From assembly GCA_023630585.1 (NCBI GenBank), contig CM042540.1, positions 14,056,574 through 14,120,573 on the forward strand: a stretch of 64,000 bases of DNA. Direction: 5' to 3'. The DNA is from Cranoglanis bouderius (Eukaryota > Chordata > Actinopteri > Siluriformes > Cranoglanididae). Shown in pieces: positions 41,451-54,393 of the stretch; positions within the stretch are counted from its first letter, which is position 1, and every line of letters starts with the position of its first letter. The translations under genes were made by a program, and so were the position numbers. The notes beneath the pieces were generated by a model. It was not told the origin of the DNA, ran no database searches, and worked only from the letters and a program-made list of their open reading frames with translations.

Positions 41451-41700
41451 CACAGCCATAGCAGTTAACAGAATCAAAATGATCTCTAATACTAATACTT
41501 TTTATTAGTTTATGGATGTATTTAATGTTGTAGAACATCCACAAAACAAGTTAATAATGCAAAAAGGCAGCTTGTCACATTACAGAGAAACTGGAAAGCC
41601 TTCTGTCCTGAAGACTTTCTTCAAGTTATAGCCTTACCTCTGACTGGTACAAAACACTGACACTGGAGACTCAGTCCAAAACATCAATACGATATGGTGA
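41451..41700 (+). repeat. dispersed repeat, related to 5165-5450 and 40562-40606
   Basis: The start GCACAGCCATAGCAGTTAAC, then AGAATCAAAATGATCTCTAA, repeats 40562-40606 with few changes. The later part with CACTGACACTGGAGA repeats the mtus2-intron block near 5350. Family unknown. Confidence 0.55.
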
Positions 41701-42004
41701 GGTTTTCTCCTTACCACCACTAATCATCACCATACCAACAAATACACACTTTTTTTTCTTTTTTTTTTTTAAATCAGTTTATGTCTTCTGACCAGTCAAG
41801 CATTCAACAGCGCCCTGGTATAATTACTTTTAAAATTAGGAGTTATTAAAGATTGTTAAAATGTCATCCTATGCTGTCGTAAGGGCCCTGTCAAGCAATA
41901 AATGCATGTGTCCTTATCGTGCTTATTAATACCAGTTTATGCAATGCTGGTGTAAAGTCAAATTATGACTTTAAAATGCCAATTCCATTCAGTTGATGGA
42001 TGGA

Positions 42005-42345
42005 GCCAGTTCCATCCATCCATCCATATTCCATACTGCTTGTCCTGCACAGGGTGCAGCCTGGGGGAGCCTGGACCCTATCCCAGGGAACTCTGAGCAC
42101 AAGGCGGGGGACACCCTGGAGAGGGTGCCAACCCATCGAGGGGAACAATCACACACACATTCACACACTACGGACAGTTTGGAAATCCCAGTCAGCCTAC
42201 AGTGCATGTCTTTGGACTGGGGGAGGAAACCAGAGTACCTGGAGGAATCCCCCGAAGCACAGAGAGAACATGCAAACTCGGTGCACACAGGGTGGAGGTG
42301 GGATTCGCACCCACAACCCCAGAGGTGCGAGGTATTGAGCGTATT
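42005..42345 (+). repeat. dispersed teleost repeat, near-complete copy
   Basis: CCATCCATCCATATTCCATA, then GGGGACACCCTGGAGAGGGT, CTTTGGACTGGGGGAGGAAA and CCCCAGAGGTGCGAGG. Same family and orientation as 35755-36118. Confidence 0.8.
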
Positions 42346-44311
42346 GAGCTGTGTAACATTACTCTGAGAAAAATATATTAAATATTTATAGTCAGTACAG
42401 CGGTCTAAACATGACAGACATTATATTTAAGTTATATTTACTTATATTTCTCTGTTATATTTAATCCATAAGCATCTAAAAACGTGAACATCCGTGGAGA
42501 AGAAAATGTGGAAAGAATCAGATAGCTCCAGAAATAGATTTTTGTGTGTTTTAGTTACTGAAGAACACATTTTTCTTCAAGCACCTTTCTCACCGATTAT
42601 TGGACTAAGCCATGGATATTGTCTGTGATTACACGTCCTAAGAATATTAGTGAGTTTGGGAAGCTGGATGACATCAGCGTAGAAAATCTGTGCCTCAAAT
42701 ATGAAGCTCCCATTGGGACAACATGATCGAGCCCTGCACCGTGACTGGAAGGCTGTGTTTTCCAGAATGCCTGACCTTCTCCTCTTCCACCCACTTCTTC
42801 CTTTCTTATATCCTGGCAGCGACTGCTCTTCCGCCAGCACCAGCACGGGACGCTCCAAACACGACTTGGCATAAACTCGGGTAGATGTCAGTAGGCACAG
42901 ACACCTAGAACAAAGTGCTTCTCTCTCTGTAGCCCCCCAGGGCTGACAGTGTCAGTGCAAGGTTCACAGGGTTCAAATAAGGTGACACCTCTTAAAGGTT
43001 GCATAACCAGACGTTTTACAGGAATCCAAGAGCCCCGGGCCAAAATGTGGTGGCACTTGTTAGTGAGTGGAGCATTTGGAAAGATGAGGCCTTTTAGAGA
43101 TACACGCCACAAACCTGAGCCAAGTTTCTAAACCGGGTTACGACATAGACATGCTAGTCACATCCCTGACTTTTTTAACTATCATTTGCCTTGCTAAACA
43201 TCCATATGTGTCCGTATGTTCATTTCGATCGATTGTATTCCATGTTATTTCTTTTGGTTTAATGAATCACTGTCCTGGCATGTGAGGGGTCTTAAAAAGC
43301 GGAGGTGTATATGGATATGTGCATGCATACATGAATGTAACTACATGATGTATTGTGAGATGGCTAAGTTAGCATTCAGTGCTTTTCTGCCCAGAGCAAA
43401 AGGTGAAAAACATAAATTTGATTATATGGACACTCTCTTCATGCATGCCAATTAGTGAATATGCAGACAGATTTTCAGACTAGACACAACAGTCGTCATT
43501 TATGAAATTCAGCACCTTGTTTGTGGTCGGCCAACAACCCAGAGAGTGAGAGAGAGAAGTTTCTCCAGACTAAACATTCCACTGACAAGCAGAATGAAGG
43601 GAAAAGGAAAAATGAGCTGTATTTAGTACTGAGCAAATGCTGAAGCCCTCCAAGAATCGTAGTAGTAAAGCACCGGACAAACTGTGAGCACCTTTCCAGG
43701 CTGCTGTAGACAGGCCAAACCTAGTCCACTATTTATACAAAAAAAAAGAGAGAAATAAATAAAAGGATTTATGAGCGACAACGAAACTCTTCTCAGCACT
43801 GCACAATTTTAATGTGTCCTCTGTCAGTCTTTTCTGAGAAGCTGGTACTGTATGTCATTTGGTGTGATTCTACTTGAAGGTCACTGACTCTCAATCTGAG
43901 TTTGTTTATCAAACAAGATCCCGTGTTTATCTGTTTAGCCAATCAGGTGAGGACATGTATTTGCAGCCGCATGACATCGTGATCTGAGCGTGGAAGTAAA
44001 AGCTTGAGAGGTCGAAGGGTTCCAGATAGGAAACAAGCAAGTGCAGCAGAGCTTAAACAGCATGGTACGTAAAAATTTACAGCTAGGGGGTGTGGTGGGG
44101 AAGTATTTTGGGGCATGATATCAGAGGAGCATTGGCACCTCGCCCCATGTACCCTCCTATGCCTATTTGTGTGTGCTGTCAGGGTGGTGTAAGAGAGGCC
44201 TCGATCCTGCTCAAGCCACAACACAGAACACTGCTATTTCAGCATACTGCTGGCCAAAGTCCAGGGACAGTACATCACAACCTCATGATTTAGTTTAGCA
44301 GTCTGTGTATT

Positions 44312-44314
<3 letters not shown>

Positions 44315-44356
<42 letters not shown>
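44315..44356 (+). repeat. (TG)n microsatellite
   Basis: Uninterrupted TG units. Confidence 0.95.
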
Positions 44357-44358
<2 letters not shown>

Positions 44359-45688
44359 AGTTGTCAGACAGTATGTTCAGACAGTAACCAATGCTAATGT
44401 TTGAGTGGTGTAAAATATAATGGGGGTGGAGCAGGAGGGGGAATCATTAATTTATCATCTGCTCATATAATATTAAGCTACACTGAGTAGTGATCTGATT
44501 CAAGAGCAGTTTTATCTTAAGGCTTGATCCAATTTTGTGACTCCTACTCCATTTATGAAAAAGTCAAATATTAGGCTATATTACTCTTAAATGTTAAAAC
44601 TTACATCAACATGTAACAAGTGAGATTATTTAAAAGCAGCTGTACTTTCCTGATTTAATGGTTTAATCTCCAAGTATTCACCGATCCACCCAAAACTGTT
44701 GTTCCTGTTGATGAATTAGTGTGTGAGAGAGTCAGCTAGTGACATTATGTCTAGATCACTGACAGAAATCGTTTAGGTCATGGGTTGGAAATTATTCCAT
44801 AATATGCTGGCCAGCTCTCCAACAGACCAAGAAAACACTTAAGCCAGACTTCCTGTGAGTGTTTCCCAACATCTAACGGCAAAGAGTTTCATCCCCAATG
44901 TGCAGAAACCTCATGCAGAGAGCTCACTAAACGGGTCACAAACAGTGCTTCTAAACAGAACCAACCTCAGCTCCACATGTAGGCCGACTCGGCCCAGGGC
45001 ACTGACACGAGCCAGTTTCTCCGCCTCATGTTTCTCTTTCTGCTCAGTTTACAAAAGTGTCTGATGGCGCGAATACACATATTGGACCATTTAAAAAGCA
45101 AGCAGTCCCGGTGCGTGAGTCAGAGTGAGTCACAGAGCTGTTTTGGCGAACCGGGAGGAGAGACGCGTGCGAGGAGAGGCTGTGTGTCAGTGTAGCTGTA
45201 GGGCTGAGCTCTTGTCAGGGTCATGGCTACATGCACAGCTTGTTTTTCTCAGTGTAACCTATGCATTCAGTTGTATGTAATGTGGTCTCATGATAAAGCG
45301 GTTTTGCTGATGCATTTATGATAAATGAAATTAACTTGGAATGGTTCCCATTACTAATTTTAGTTCCCTAAACCTGTCGTTTCCTAATCATGCATTTAAA
45401 CTTTTGTTTGAAATATATCGGCCTAGGAAGGGGCCAAAACACAATATATATCACCATTCAAGATATTGTTAGGCAACTGGGAAATATGGACACTGACAGT
45501 AAGCTAGCTACTGAGGCTAACAATTTGGCTAGCTATTACATGAGCATTTTATGATGGTACAGTGACAGTGGAAATGAGATGAAATGAAATAGTCATCAAT
45601 ATCAGCATTTTCCTCAGATATCTTGGTAATTTAAAAATGTAGAAAAGGCAGCATGATATTAAAATGACATTATTTAGTATCACCTGAC

Positions 45689-45955
45689 CTGCTGGAAAAA
45701 ACCATCACAGAAATTCTAATGGTTTCCACTAAAAAAACCATTAGAAGCCATCAGCTAACCATTAAAACCATTACCATTGTTGGTCCTTAATGGTATCCAC
45801 TAGGCCTAATATGCCACCAAAAGAAGGCAACAAATTACCAGTAGAGACCCACAGGGACCAGTACAGTTTCTATTAAACCCAATACAATTCCCATTATAAC
45901 CATTAAAACCATAGAAAATTCTATGAGAGTTTCTATTGTTTTTTTTCAGCCATAT
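45689..45955. mobile_element. MITE-like repeat
   Basis: Ends are roughly inverted: CTGCTGGAAAAAACCATCAC at the left and TTGTTTTTTTTCAGCCA at the right. The interior has inverted AATGGTTT/AAACCATT blocks and short self-similar phrases such as AACCATTAAAACCATTACCA. No coding frame. Confidence 0.6.
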
Positions 45956-47055
45956 CAAGAAATGTCAACAGTGAACTCTGAGCTATCAGAAAATTTTGCT
46001 CTTATGGAATGCTCTCGTAAACATGGTATTTAATTGCTAAGATACGGCAAGAACTAGAAAGAGTGAGAAAAAGGGGCAGCTCTGTGAATGCCAGGCTTGA
46101 ACTGTTTATTTTGTGTGATGCTGAAGGATGAGATTTTATTTGCTAAGGAACACTGCAAGTATTGCAGAAGTGTTAGAAGGGGCCACACAGAGTGAACACA
46201 CACCAAGGAGAGAAGCTAGGCACTATTCAAGACAAGATACTAAGTCACATTCTCTAAGAGCCTAATTCTAGGCACGGCTACAGATACCTTACTAATGCTG
46301 TGTGTGTGAGTGAATGAGATAATGTGTGTGTTGAATCCAGTGTCAGTGCTTGAGATTTTAGCAGTCATTTTTATGAGCCCATTTGCTGCCAAGGGCTCAA
46401 ACCACAGGCATTAGACTCTCCACATTGTTGTGCAACTCCTGCCCTAAAGCGATTATGAGTGGTGCCTGTCAGGCTGGCCCACCACACTCACGCACACACT
46501 GCCCGGTTTGCTTCATGCTCACACTCAGTCTGAAACACATGCATAAATAATCATGAACTCAGGACATTTCCCTGCATGACATGTAAACTTTATGTATACA
46601 CAGATGGTCTCACATACACGCACACACGCAACACAAACGCACACGCACACACAGAAACGCCACAAAAGTGAACTGCTTTTTTACATCTTGCTGGTTTTGG
46701 TTTAGGAGTGAAAAGAGCTCTGCCGTCCACGGTAAATTGATGTGCTGCTTCTCTGGCCTTATCTGACATATACACAATGTGGGAATTCCTTTGCCGTCTT
46801 TTTTTTTTTTTTGTCTACTATGGCATCTGGTTTCTTTACTCTCCTTATCTAGGTTTCTCTCTTTCTTCTTCAGTTCCTCACTGCATTGTAGATTCATAGG
46901 AATTCATAGCAGTCAGAGTATTGCACAGCAAAATGCAGTTATGACAATTCAACAAGCAAATATTTAAAAAAAAATAAAAATAAATAAAAAAACAAGTATA
47001 ATAACTGTACTAATAGTAATCTTATTACTAATATTTTTTTAATTACTATTATTAG

Positions 47056-47104
47056 TAATATTACTAATAGTAATATAATAGTAGTATTACTATTAGTAAT
47101 ATTA
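47056..47104. repeat. AT-rich perfect hairpin
   Basis: A 20-bp arm (TAATATTACTAATAGTAATA) is followed by a nine-base loop and its exact complement. The flanks hold further TTAGTAATATTACTAA palindromes. Confidence 0.85.
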
Positions 47105-48489
47105 ATTACTTTTTCTATTTTCAGACTAAGTATGGGTACATGTTTTTTTGTACTTTTCAATAGTCACAGAAGATTTTATTCAGCTATGTTTGTTGGTTGC
47201 TGTTGTGTGCTGTTATCAATGAAGTCCTCATGCTGATTGTTATGTTTAAGATTTAAACATCTTTAACTCAGACATATCTTTAAAAAAAAACTCGATCAAC
47301 ACTCTTCTTGGTAAACAGACAGATGTGGCAAAAGTAAAGAGAACAAAAACAGTTTACATGTAAATTACTAATAAGTATTTTTTTTTCTTGCTTTCTAATG
47401 CTTTCATCCTAGCCTTAATGGTGTAAATGGGGACCCTTTAAAAGTGCTTTTAATGGAACCTATTTGTACCTCTTCTCAGCAGTGTGAGTGTTTTGTGGGG
47501 GTGTTGGAGGGGATGTGTGTTTTTGGGATGGTAAATTCCTGAGCAGAGGCCGAGCCAGTTGGGCAGATTAACCGTGTGCCCACATGTGCACTCGTTTTTG
47601 TCTCAATGAATCATTGATGTGTTGGTACGCCAGCCTGCTGGAGCAGAGTGTGCGGAGGCAACCAAATAGGCGGGAATTTTTTTTTTTTTTTTTTTTTGCG
47701 CTGGCCATGCCGTCTATGTTTTCATGCCTGGGATTCCCATGCAGTATTCGTTCCATTCCACAGGTTATTACCTGCGTTTTACTTCCATATTGACTGTTCG
47801 GAAACAAAAGTACACAGTGAGTTTTTAACTGTGTGTGTGGGGGTTGGGGGGGGGCGATATTGGAGAGGTGTTAATAGATGTTTACCCATCTACTCACTAT
47901 TCATTGCTATACTAATCCTGCTGAGCATGCATTGGATATACTCAGTGCCCTAATTTGCTTTCAGAGTACAAACTGTAATTATTGTTCTGAGTATCATCAC
48001 TTGCTCTGAAAACATGTGCCCTAGCATGTATTTTTTACGTTCAGAAAACAACAGTGCTGTATGATGCAGTGTTTGAAGTGGTAAATATTTCTTTAAACCA
48101 AAAACACTAGTGTGTCTGTTTATTTACTGGACTAAATAGATTTGCTGCCTGTTTGCGGCCTCTTTGAGGTTTGGTGCTGATTGATTTTTTTCTCCCCTAC
48201 ATGTTCAAACAGTTCTTTTTAAAGGTCAGAACTTTTGGAAAACTTTTTTGTTTGGCCAACTCTCATTTTTTTTTTAGGAAATTCTGAGCATTTTTGAGGT
48301 ATTTGTTAATGAATCATTGTTTTTCTCTGGTGTCTGCTGAACCACGTAAATAACACTAATGATCTTAAACACATTTAACGTCATCCTGAGATGCCAAAAA
48401 AAAAATGTAACACTGAGATTCCAGGCTACACATCATTGCCAGAGGAATAAAACCATCATAATTGGTCATCTGTTTCAAGAAAAGGAGAG

Positions 48490-49420
48490 GAGAGGTGGTG
48501 AACCAGCTTGCAGAATGGTGCAGAAACAACAGTCTATCTCTTAATGTTGATTAAAGAGATGATTGTTGGCTTCAGGAGGACCCGAGTAGACCATTCACCT
48601 CTGTATATCAAGTTTCTTGGTGTGCACATGACGGAGGCCCTCTCCTGGACTCTCAACACCACCTGCCTAGCCAAGAAGGCCCAGCAGCATCTCCACTTCC
48701 AACGGAGGTTGAAGAGAGTAAAACTCCCCCCTCCTATCCTCACCACCTTCTACAGATGGACGATAGAGAGCGTCCTGACCAGCTGTCTCGCCATGTGGTA
48801 CGGGAACTGCACAGCCTCCGACTGTAAAACCCTAAAGCGAATTGTGAAAACAGCTGAAAAGATTATCGGAGTCTCTCTACACACCATCGACACCTCATAC
48901 AAAAACCGATGCATCTGCAAAGCCACCAGTATTGTGGACGAACCCTCTCAGCCCTCTTATGGTCTCTTTATCCTCCTGCCATCTGACAGAAAGTACAGGA
49001 GCATCCGTGCCACCACCAGCAGACGCCGCAACAGGTTCCTCACTGAGGCAGTCACCCTGCTGCCTCCGAACACTTACTTGGGCTAGTCAAACACCCAGTG
49101 TGACTCAAAAACATTGCACACCTGCACCTACAAAGCTGCATCAGTCAGCAAAGCTGCCAGTATTGCTGCTATACTTGTGCTGCTGCATTACACAATAGTT
49201 TACAGTGTACAGCCCATGTTCTGTGTATTTATAGTGTTTCTGTGGTTCTATTATGTGTATTTATTGTCCTGCACGTGTCTCACACTGTTGTGTATTTTAC
49301 TGTATGTTTTCTTGCATACTGTTCTGTGTTGCACCATGGTCCTGGAGAAACAACATTTCGTTCCAGTGTATACAAGCTATATAGAGGAATGACCATGAAA
49401 ACCCACTTGACTTGACTTGA
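48490..49420 (+). mobile_element. LINE (L2-like) 3' end, decayed
   Basis: The + strand frame 48508-49086 contains the reverse-transcriptase C-terminal part: IKFLGVHMTEALSWTLNT, LTSCLAMWYGNCTASDCKTL and LLPSDRKYRSIRATTSRRRN. The 3' end, GCACCATGGTCCTGGAGAAA, then TTTCGTTCCAGTG and finally ACTTGACTTGACTTGA, is typical of fish L2 elements. It is 5' truncated and degraded at the start. Same sense as foxo1. Confidence 0.8.
48508..49086 (+). pseudogene. L2-like reverse transcriptase fragment
   Basis: A 192-codon open frame holding only the thumb and C-terminal region of the LINE polyprotein. The catalytic YADD block and endonuclease are absent. Despite the open frame, it cannot act alone. Confidence 0.75.
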
Positions 49421-51754
49421 AAAGAATATTCCAGTATTATTCCTGTACTCTGATGAGAAAAACTGAGTGATTCAAACAACGATTCATGTCTAATATCATG
49501 GCCCACACTTTTACCATAAGCCATGGGTTGACACATCAAGTGCACCTCATTTGGAAATGTACAACCATAAGCAAGGATGCTTTTACTGAGTCCATTGCTA
49601 TTAAAGCCCCAGGAAAGCTAAATTTGTAACTGCTTTCTAATTGGGTGAATGATGGGTAAGTAAGAAAGGTAAAGAGGTTAATTCCACTTGTATCACAACA
49701 ATTTGCCAATGCTTACAATTTTTTTTATTCACTAAAGGTGGCATGTCATACCTTGTTATCCTTTTGTAGTAGCATTTAATGTTGTGGAACATTGAATTTT
49801 GCTTAGATACAATATATTATATTCAGTATTTATTAAATGAAACAATTAATAAATATAACATATTTTAATGTCCAGTTAGCTGCTTGCTGCTGTAAATAAA
49901 TAACAGTAGAGTTGGTCAGTATTATGGAAGTATTAACTACTTCCAATTGCCTTGAAAAAAGTGTGATATAGGGCCCAGATCAGAATATCATATCATAGAA
50001 TATATTGTTTATCCACCAAATTTGGTCAAGGCAGCACACAATTAGATAACTATTATAACATTATGACTCTATCTCCCTCTTTTGTGATAGTCCTGTAAAT
50101 TCAAATCAGTCTAACCACTAACAGGAAGTCAACCCTTTAAAAAAGCATTAAGGTATGCAGCAGTGCAGTGATGATGTCAGCATTATGGGGAGGAGCTATG
50201 ACTCTGACGCCAGTGGAATGGGATCTTCCTGTTCTACTTCCTCTCTCGCCTGGACCTTTCGTCCTTCCTTCCCATGTCCTCTTCCCTGTCTGTCACAAGC
50301 CTCAGCTGGAATGTTAATGGAACAGAAGTGGAATTTTCATGATTGATCCTTTTAGTTTGACTGAAAGCCTTGAAGGATTAAAGTCAACTTACATTTAGTG
50401 AGGGCTTTCAATCTACAGACTTCTCTAAAAGACCTCTGTTGTAAAATCTAAAGCTCAGTCCCTTCTTGTTTAGACTCCTCATAAATTAATGCTAGGTTAT
50501 AAATAAAGCTTCTACTTGAAGAATATCCTTTGGAGCCTTATCGTAACTTTTTAAAGGATTTTCTTGAGTCGATGTAACTTTCCCAAGGGTAAGTGGATTC
50601 TGTCATTTGCTAGTGTCTTTTCCTGTTGCATAACGAAATCCAGAGCCCGAGGGTTTGGGGGTGTTTCACTGACTCTTGGTATGAAACCAGTACATGTGCA
50701 TGCATTCCCTTAGGACACTGACAGAGAAGACTACCAGTTCTGTCTGTCATTCCTAACTCTCGTTATAACCAATGAAAGTAACAAGATTTGCCTTCTTAGA
50801 TCATAATGCACTTTAATGCATATGTCTGGCCTTTGGTCTGGGTTTGGAACTAACAAGCAGTGTATGAAATATAATTACCCAAAAGCACAAATAACCTGTT
50901 CAGCACAAACCATGCTAATGCAATGAAGGCATGTGTAGCCTGACTCGTGTCTGTCTGGTGACGTTTGCAATGTGATGTGTTTTTGTGGTCGATGTTAGAC
51001 TTCTGTCAAGTACTGTTTCTGGTGCTGTTGACTTGTATGGTTAAAAATAGGCCTGGCTGTATTACAACTGTGGTTTTGCTCAAGTAAATCTAACCTATCT
51101 TTCAGGAGTAAAAACGGGAGGGCAAAGCAACAGGTTTACTAATATTCCTGTGTATGGCCTATTTATTTCAGGGCCTGGAAATGTAATCAGCAAGGATATT
51201 CGGAACAACCAGGAAAAATTACCGCAACACCAGCAAAATACATAGGATTCTGGGAATGTCTTTGGTCCTCACTTGATAGGCTAGTACCTTGTTTATTCTG
51301 AAAATGTTCAGGCTATCCATACATACTTCAGCAGCCAGAGGTTGCGTGACAGTTCGCCCTACTTAATGTCCACAGGACCTAGAGGAGGTCTCCTGTGGCC
51401 AGGCTGGGACAACACCCCAAGGGCAAGAGTCTACACTGTAGCCTAGTCTGCCGATAGCTAACACACAGACTGCAAGCAAACCCATGTCTGAAGCCCCACC
51501 TCACAAATCCTGACACAAGCTTGTGTGCCACTCTTACACTGCTTCTTTATACCAGTACAACACAGCCACACACACTCCAAAATAACGCTTCTACCACCTT
51601 GACCACCACAAACATGACTCTGTCCATTCATGGGGTCAATTTTGAGAAGACAGCAGCAATATAGACGCTTGTACGATAGCAAGTGTGAAATAGAGGTCAG
51701 TAGAATTTAATAACCGTATAAATTTAAAATTTATATCCGGAATTTATATATTTC

Positions 51755-51825
51755 TTTAAAGCTGCTTTGTGACAATGTCCATTGTTAAAAGGGCTATACA
51801 AATAAAACTGAATTGAATTGAGTTT
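51755..51825. repeat. short dispersed repeat, inverted relative to 10222
   Basis: GCTGCTTTGTGACAATGTCC, then ATTGTTAAAAGGGCTATACA and TGAATTGAATTG, are the reverse complement of the common TTCAATTCAATTTTATTT repeat. Confidence 0.6.
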
Positions 51826-51964
51826 ACTGGAGTTTTCAGTTTTACTCTGTTGCAGCCGTTAATACAGCCTGATACTCAAGAAACAATAATCCTCTCTCAT
51901 TTTTTTTTACCTTTCAGTTGTGGGAACAGCTCTAGAGCTGATCCCTAATCAGTGCCTCCCACGC

Positions 51965-52315
51965 TATTCTTCAATAATCGCTTTATCCTAGTCAGGTTCG
52001 CGGTGGATCTGGAGCCTATCCCAGGAACACTGAGCCTGATAGGAATATGCTCTGGATGGGATGTCCGTCCACTGCAGGGCACACACATTCACAGACTCAT
52101 TCACACCTAGGGGCAATTTAGAGTCACCAATCAGTCAGCTAGCAAGTTTTTGGCAGGTGGGTGGAAACCAGAGAACCGGAAGAAAACCCATGCAGACAAA
52201 AGGAGAACATGTGAAACACTGCACAGACAGTAACTCAAGCTCAGGATCAAACCAGGGACCCTGGCGCTATGAGTTGGCAACGCTACCTGCTGTGCCACCA
52301 TTCCACCCTAGCATG
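51965..52315 (+). repeat. dispersed teleost repeat, second family
   Basis: ATCGCTTTATCCTAGTCAGG, then GGTGGATCTGGAGCCTATCC, CACAGACAGTAACTCAAGCT and GTGCCACCATTCCACCC. The same family in opposite orientation lies at 56683-56990. Confidence 0.75.
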
Positions 52316-53870
52316 TAGTTATTTAATTAAAAATGATTTGAATTCCGTGTGCCTAGCACTCATTTATTATTAGAACATTACTCATTTTTCAATCTTCTTT
52401 AAACGCTACCATTATTAACAGACACAGCAATCACTTCAGAAATCAGTCGCTCAAGCTCTGTAAAGTACCTCACCGGTTGTCCTATTGCACTAAGCTGCCC
52501 ACATAAAGGTTACAGATGTATTTCCTGTCATTACGGGGATATGGAAAATCTACAAAGACACAAAGCATGAGAGTTTCTGTCTCTCTGTTTCCTCCAGAGG
52601 TGCTTACCAAAGCCAACAGTAGCACTCTCGGTTTGATTCATCACCTACTTTCGTGCTGACGTCACAGTGGTTTATTAGTCACTACCTTGTTACCCTGTGG
52701 CCAAACCCACATACAGTTTGCTAAAAGAACTTGTCTCGTTCTTCTGTTTGGAAGTCAAACTTGTTCCCTGGATGACATTTCGACAGAATTATTAAGAACC
52801 GTCGACCTTAAATGCAGCACCTTGCCAAAAGGAAATGGCTTTTTTGTTTGAGGTGATTAATTTTCGTGAGTAGTAACTTTGTCGAAGTGTCTTTTTCAAG
52901 TGCAGCCTCACAACATAGGTGTTTAGATGCAGTGGAGGAAAACCTGTAAGAGACTTCCTATTTTCCTCCTTTTCCTCTTGTTTTGCTATTATCAGAGTGG
53001 CACGTTTTGATTCGGAAACATTGGCGCTTGAACCCCTCGTATTCAGATAGTTTGTGGCACTTGGCCTCGCTCAGCGGACGGTGAAGGCAGTGTTTTTGCA
53101 CAGAGTGCAGAGGCATTAGCAGGATCGGTATCAGTGCTAGCCAGCACTTCCTGTGCGGATACAATGGAGGAGGAAGTCTGCTAATAGCACAGCTCTCGGC
53201 TGCTTTGCTTTACTCTCCTGCTCTTTGCCCCCTAACCCACACCCAAGCTGGGTTCATTCCTGCCTGAATGCCACAGAGGGGCCCTCGAAGAGTCACTGAG
53301 TGCATAAGCTAATAAGCCACATAGAGCAGAATAATTTCCACTACACACCAAACAACAAACACAGCACTCTGTGTATATATTTAGATTGAAGCGTTCAGTG
53401 CTTTTTGAACAAACAGCTTCATTTATCAAACTGGGTATGAACAAATTTATTTGCAGGAGCATTTACACCAGATATGTGGTGATCATGAACATCCAGTTAG
53501 ATCAGAAAAACGTTTGTATCCTATGAGAGCCCCTGAGGTTATTTGAATTTATAGACTTCAAATCGTGTAATTGGAATGAGTTACTGCAGTTTTGTATACA
53601 GATTCCATTATCAAGTTTAAATAGTTTATTTGTTCCAACTGCACACACAAATTTAATGTTTGTGAAACTCCTTTGTTTAATATTAATGACTTGAGAAATA
53701 CGTAAATTAACGCAAATAACACTAGCTATTCAATTAGGACAAAAGAAATGCCACTGTATAACAGGAGAAAGGGTTGTACTGCAGTGGCTAAGCTGCATTA
53801 CTGGAAGATTTAGCACACTCCACTTTTGGGAGGCACTCTTTTGTAGATTAGTCTTTTTTTTATTTATTAA

Positions 53871-53872
53871 AA

Positions 53873-53941
<69 letters not shown>
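53871..53941 (+). repeat. (TA)n microsatellite
   Basis: Uninterrupted TA units. Confidence 0.97.
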
Positions 53942-53943
<2 letters not shown>

Positions 53944-54209
53944 GGGTGTATTTTATGGAGATCACTTAGCTGTGCCATGAACATGCTTTGCTAGAATGTT
54001 CTCTCTCAGAACTCATTTTAAAGTAAACGTTAAAGGAATACTCCAGTGAGTAATCTATAACTAATCCTAATCTATAATCTATTTCTTATCTAGGGTGTAT
54101 AGGCACTTACCTCTTACAAGATAAGGCTACTGAGAGAAAAACAGAAAACCTATTTACATTAAAAAAAAGGAAGTCTAATGGCAGTTGTTTAAAATACATA
54201 ATTATATAA

Positions 54210-54262
54210 CATCCATCCATCCAAGCATTTTCTGTACCGCTTATCATACACAGGGTCAACTA
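54210..54262 (+). repeat. 5' fragment of dispersed repeat
   Basis: CATCCATCCATCCAAGCATT and ATCATACACAGGGTCAAC are the start of the family at 35755. Confidence 0.6.
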
Positions 54263-54393
54263 TATAACATGAAATCAAAAATACAACTGTCACTGTAATA
54301 ACAAAGATAACTTTAGAGCACTGGAGCGATACAGTAAACGGTATATTCCTTATACCTTTGTGGTATCCACATGTGATCAGACCAAAAGAACTA

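Noticed and set aside
42577..42872. Overlapping 91- and 93-codon - strand frames
   Set aside because: Two frames of similar length over the same bases, neither with a known motif.
43943..44224. 93-codon - strand frame with Cys and His
   Set aside because: Spacing does not fit zinc fingers and nothing else supports a gene.
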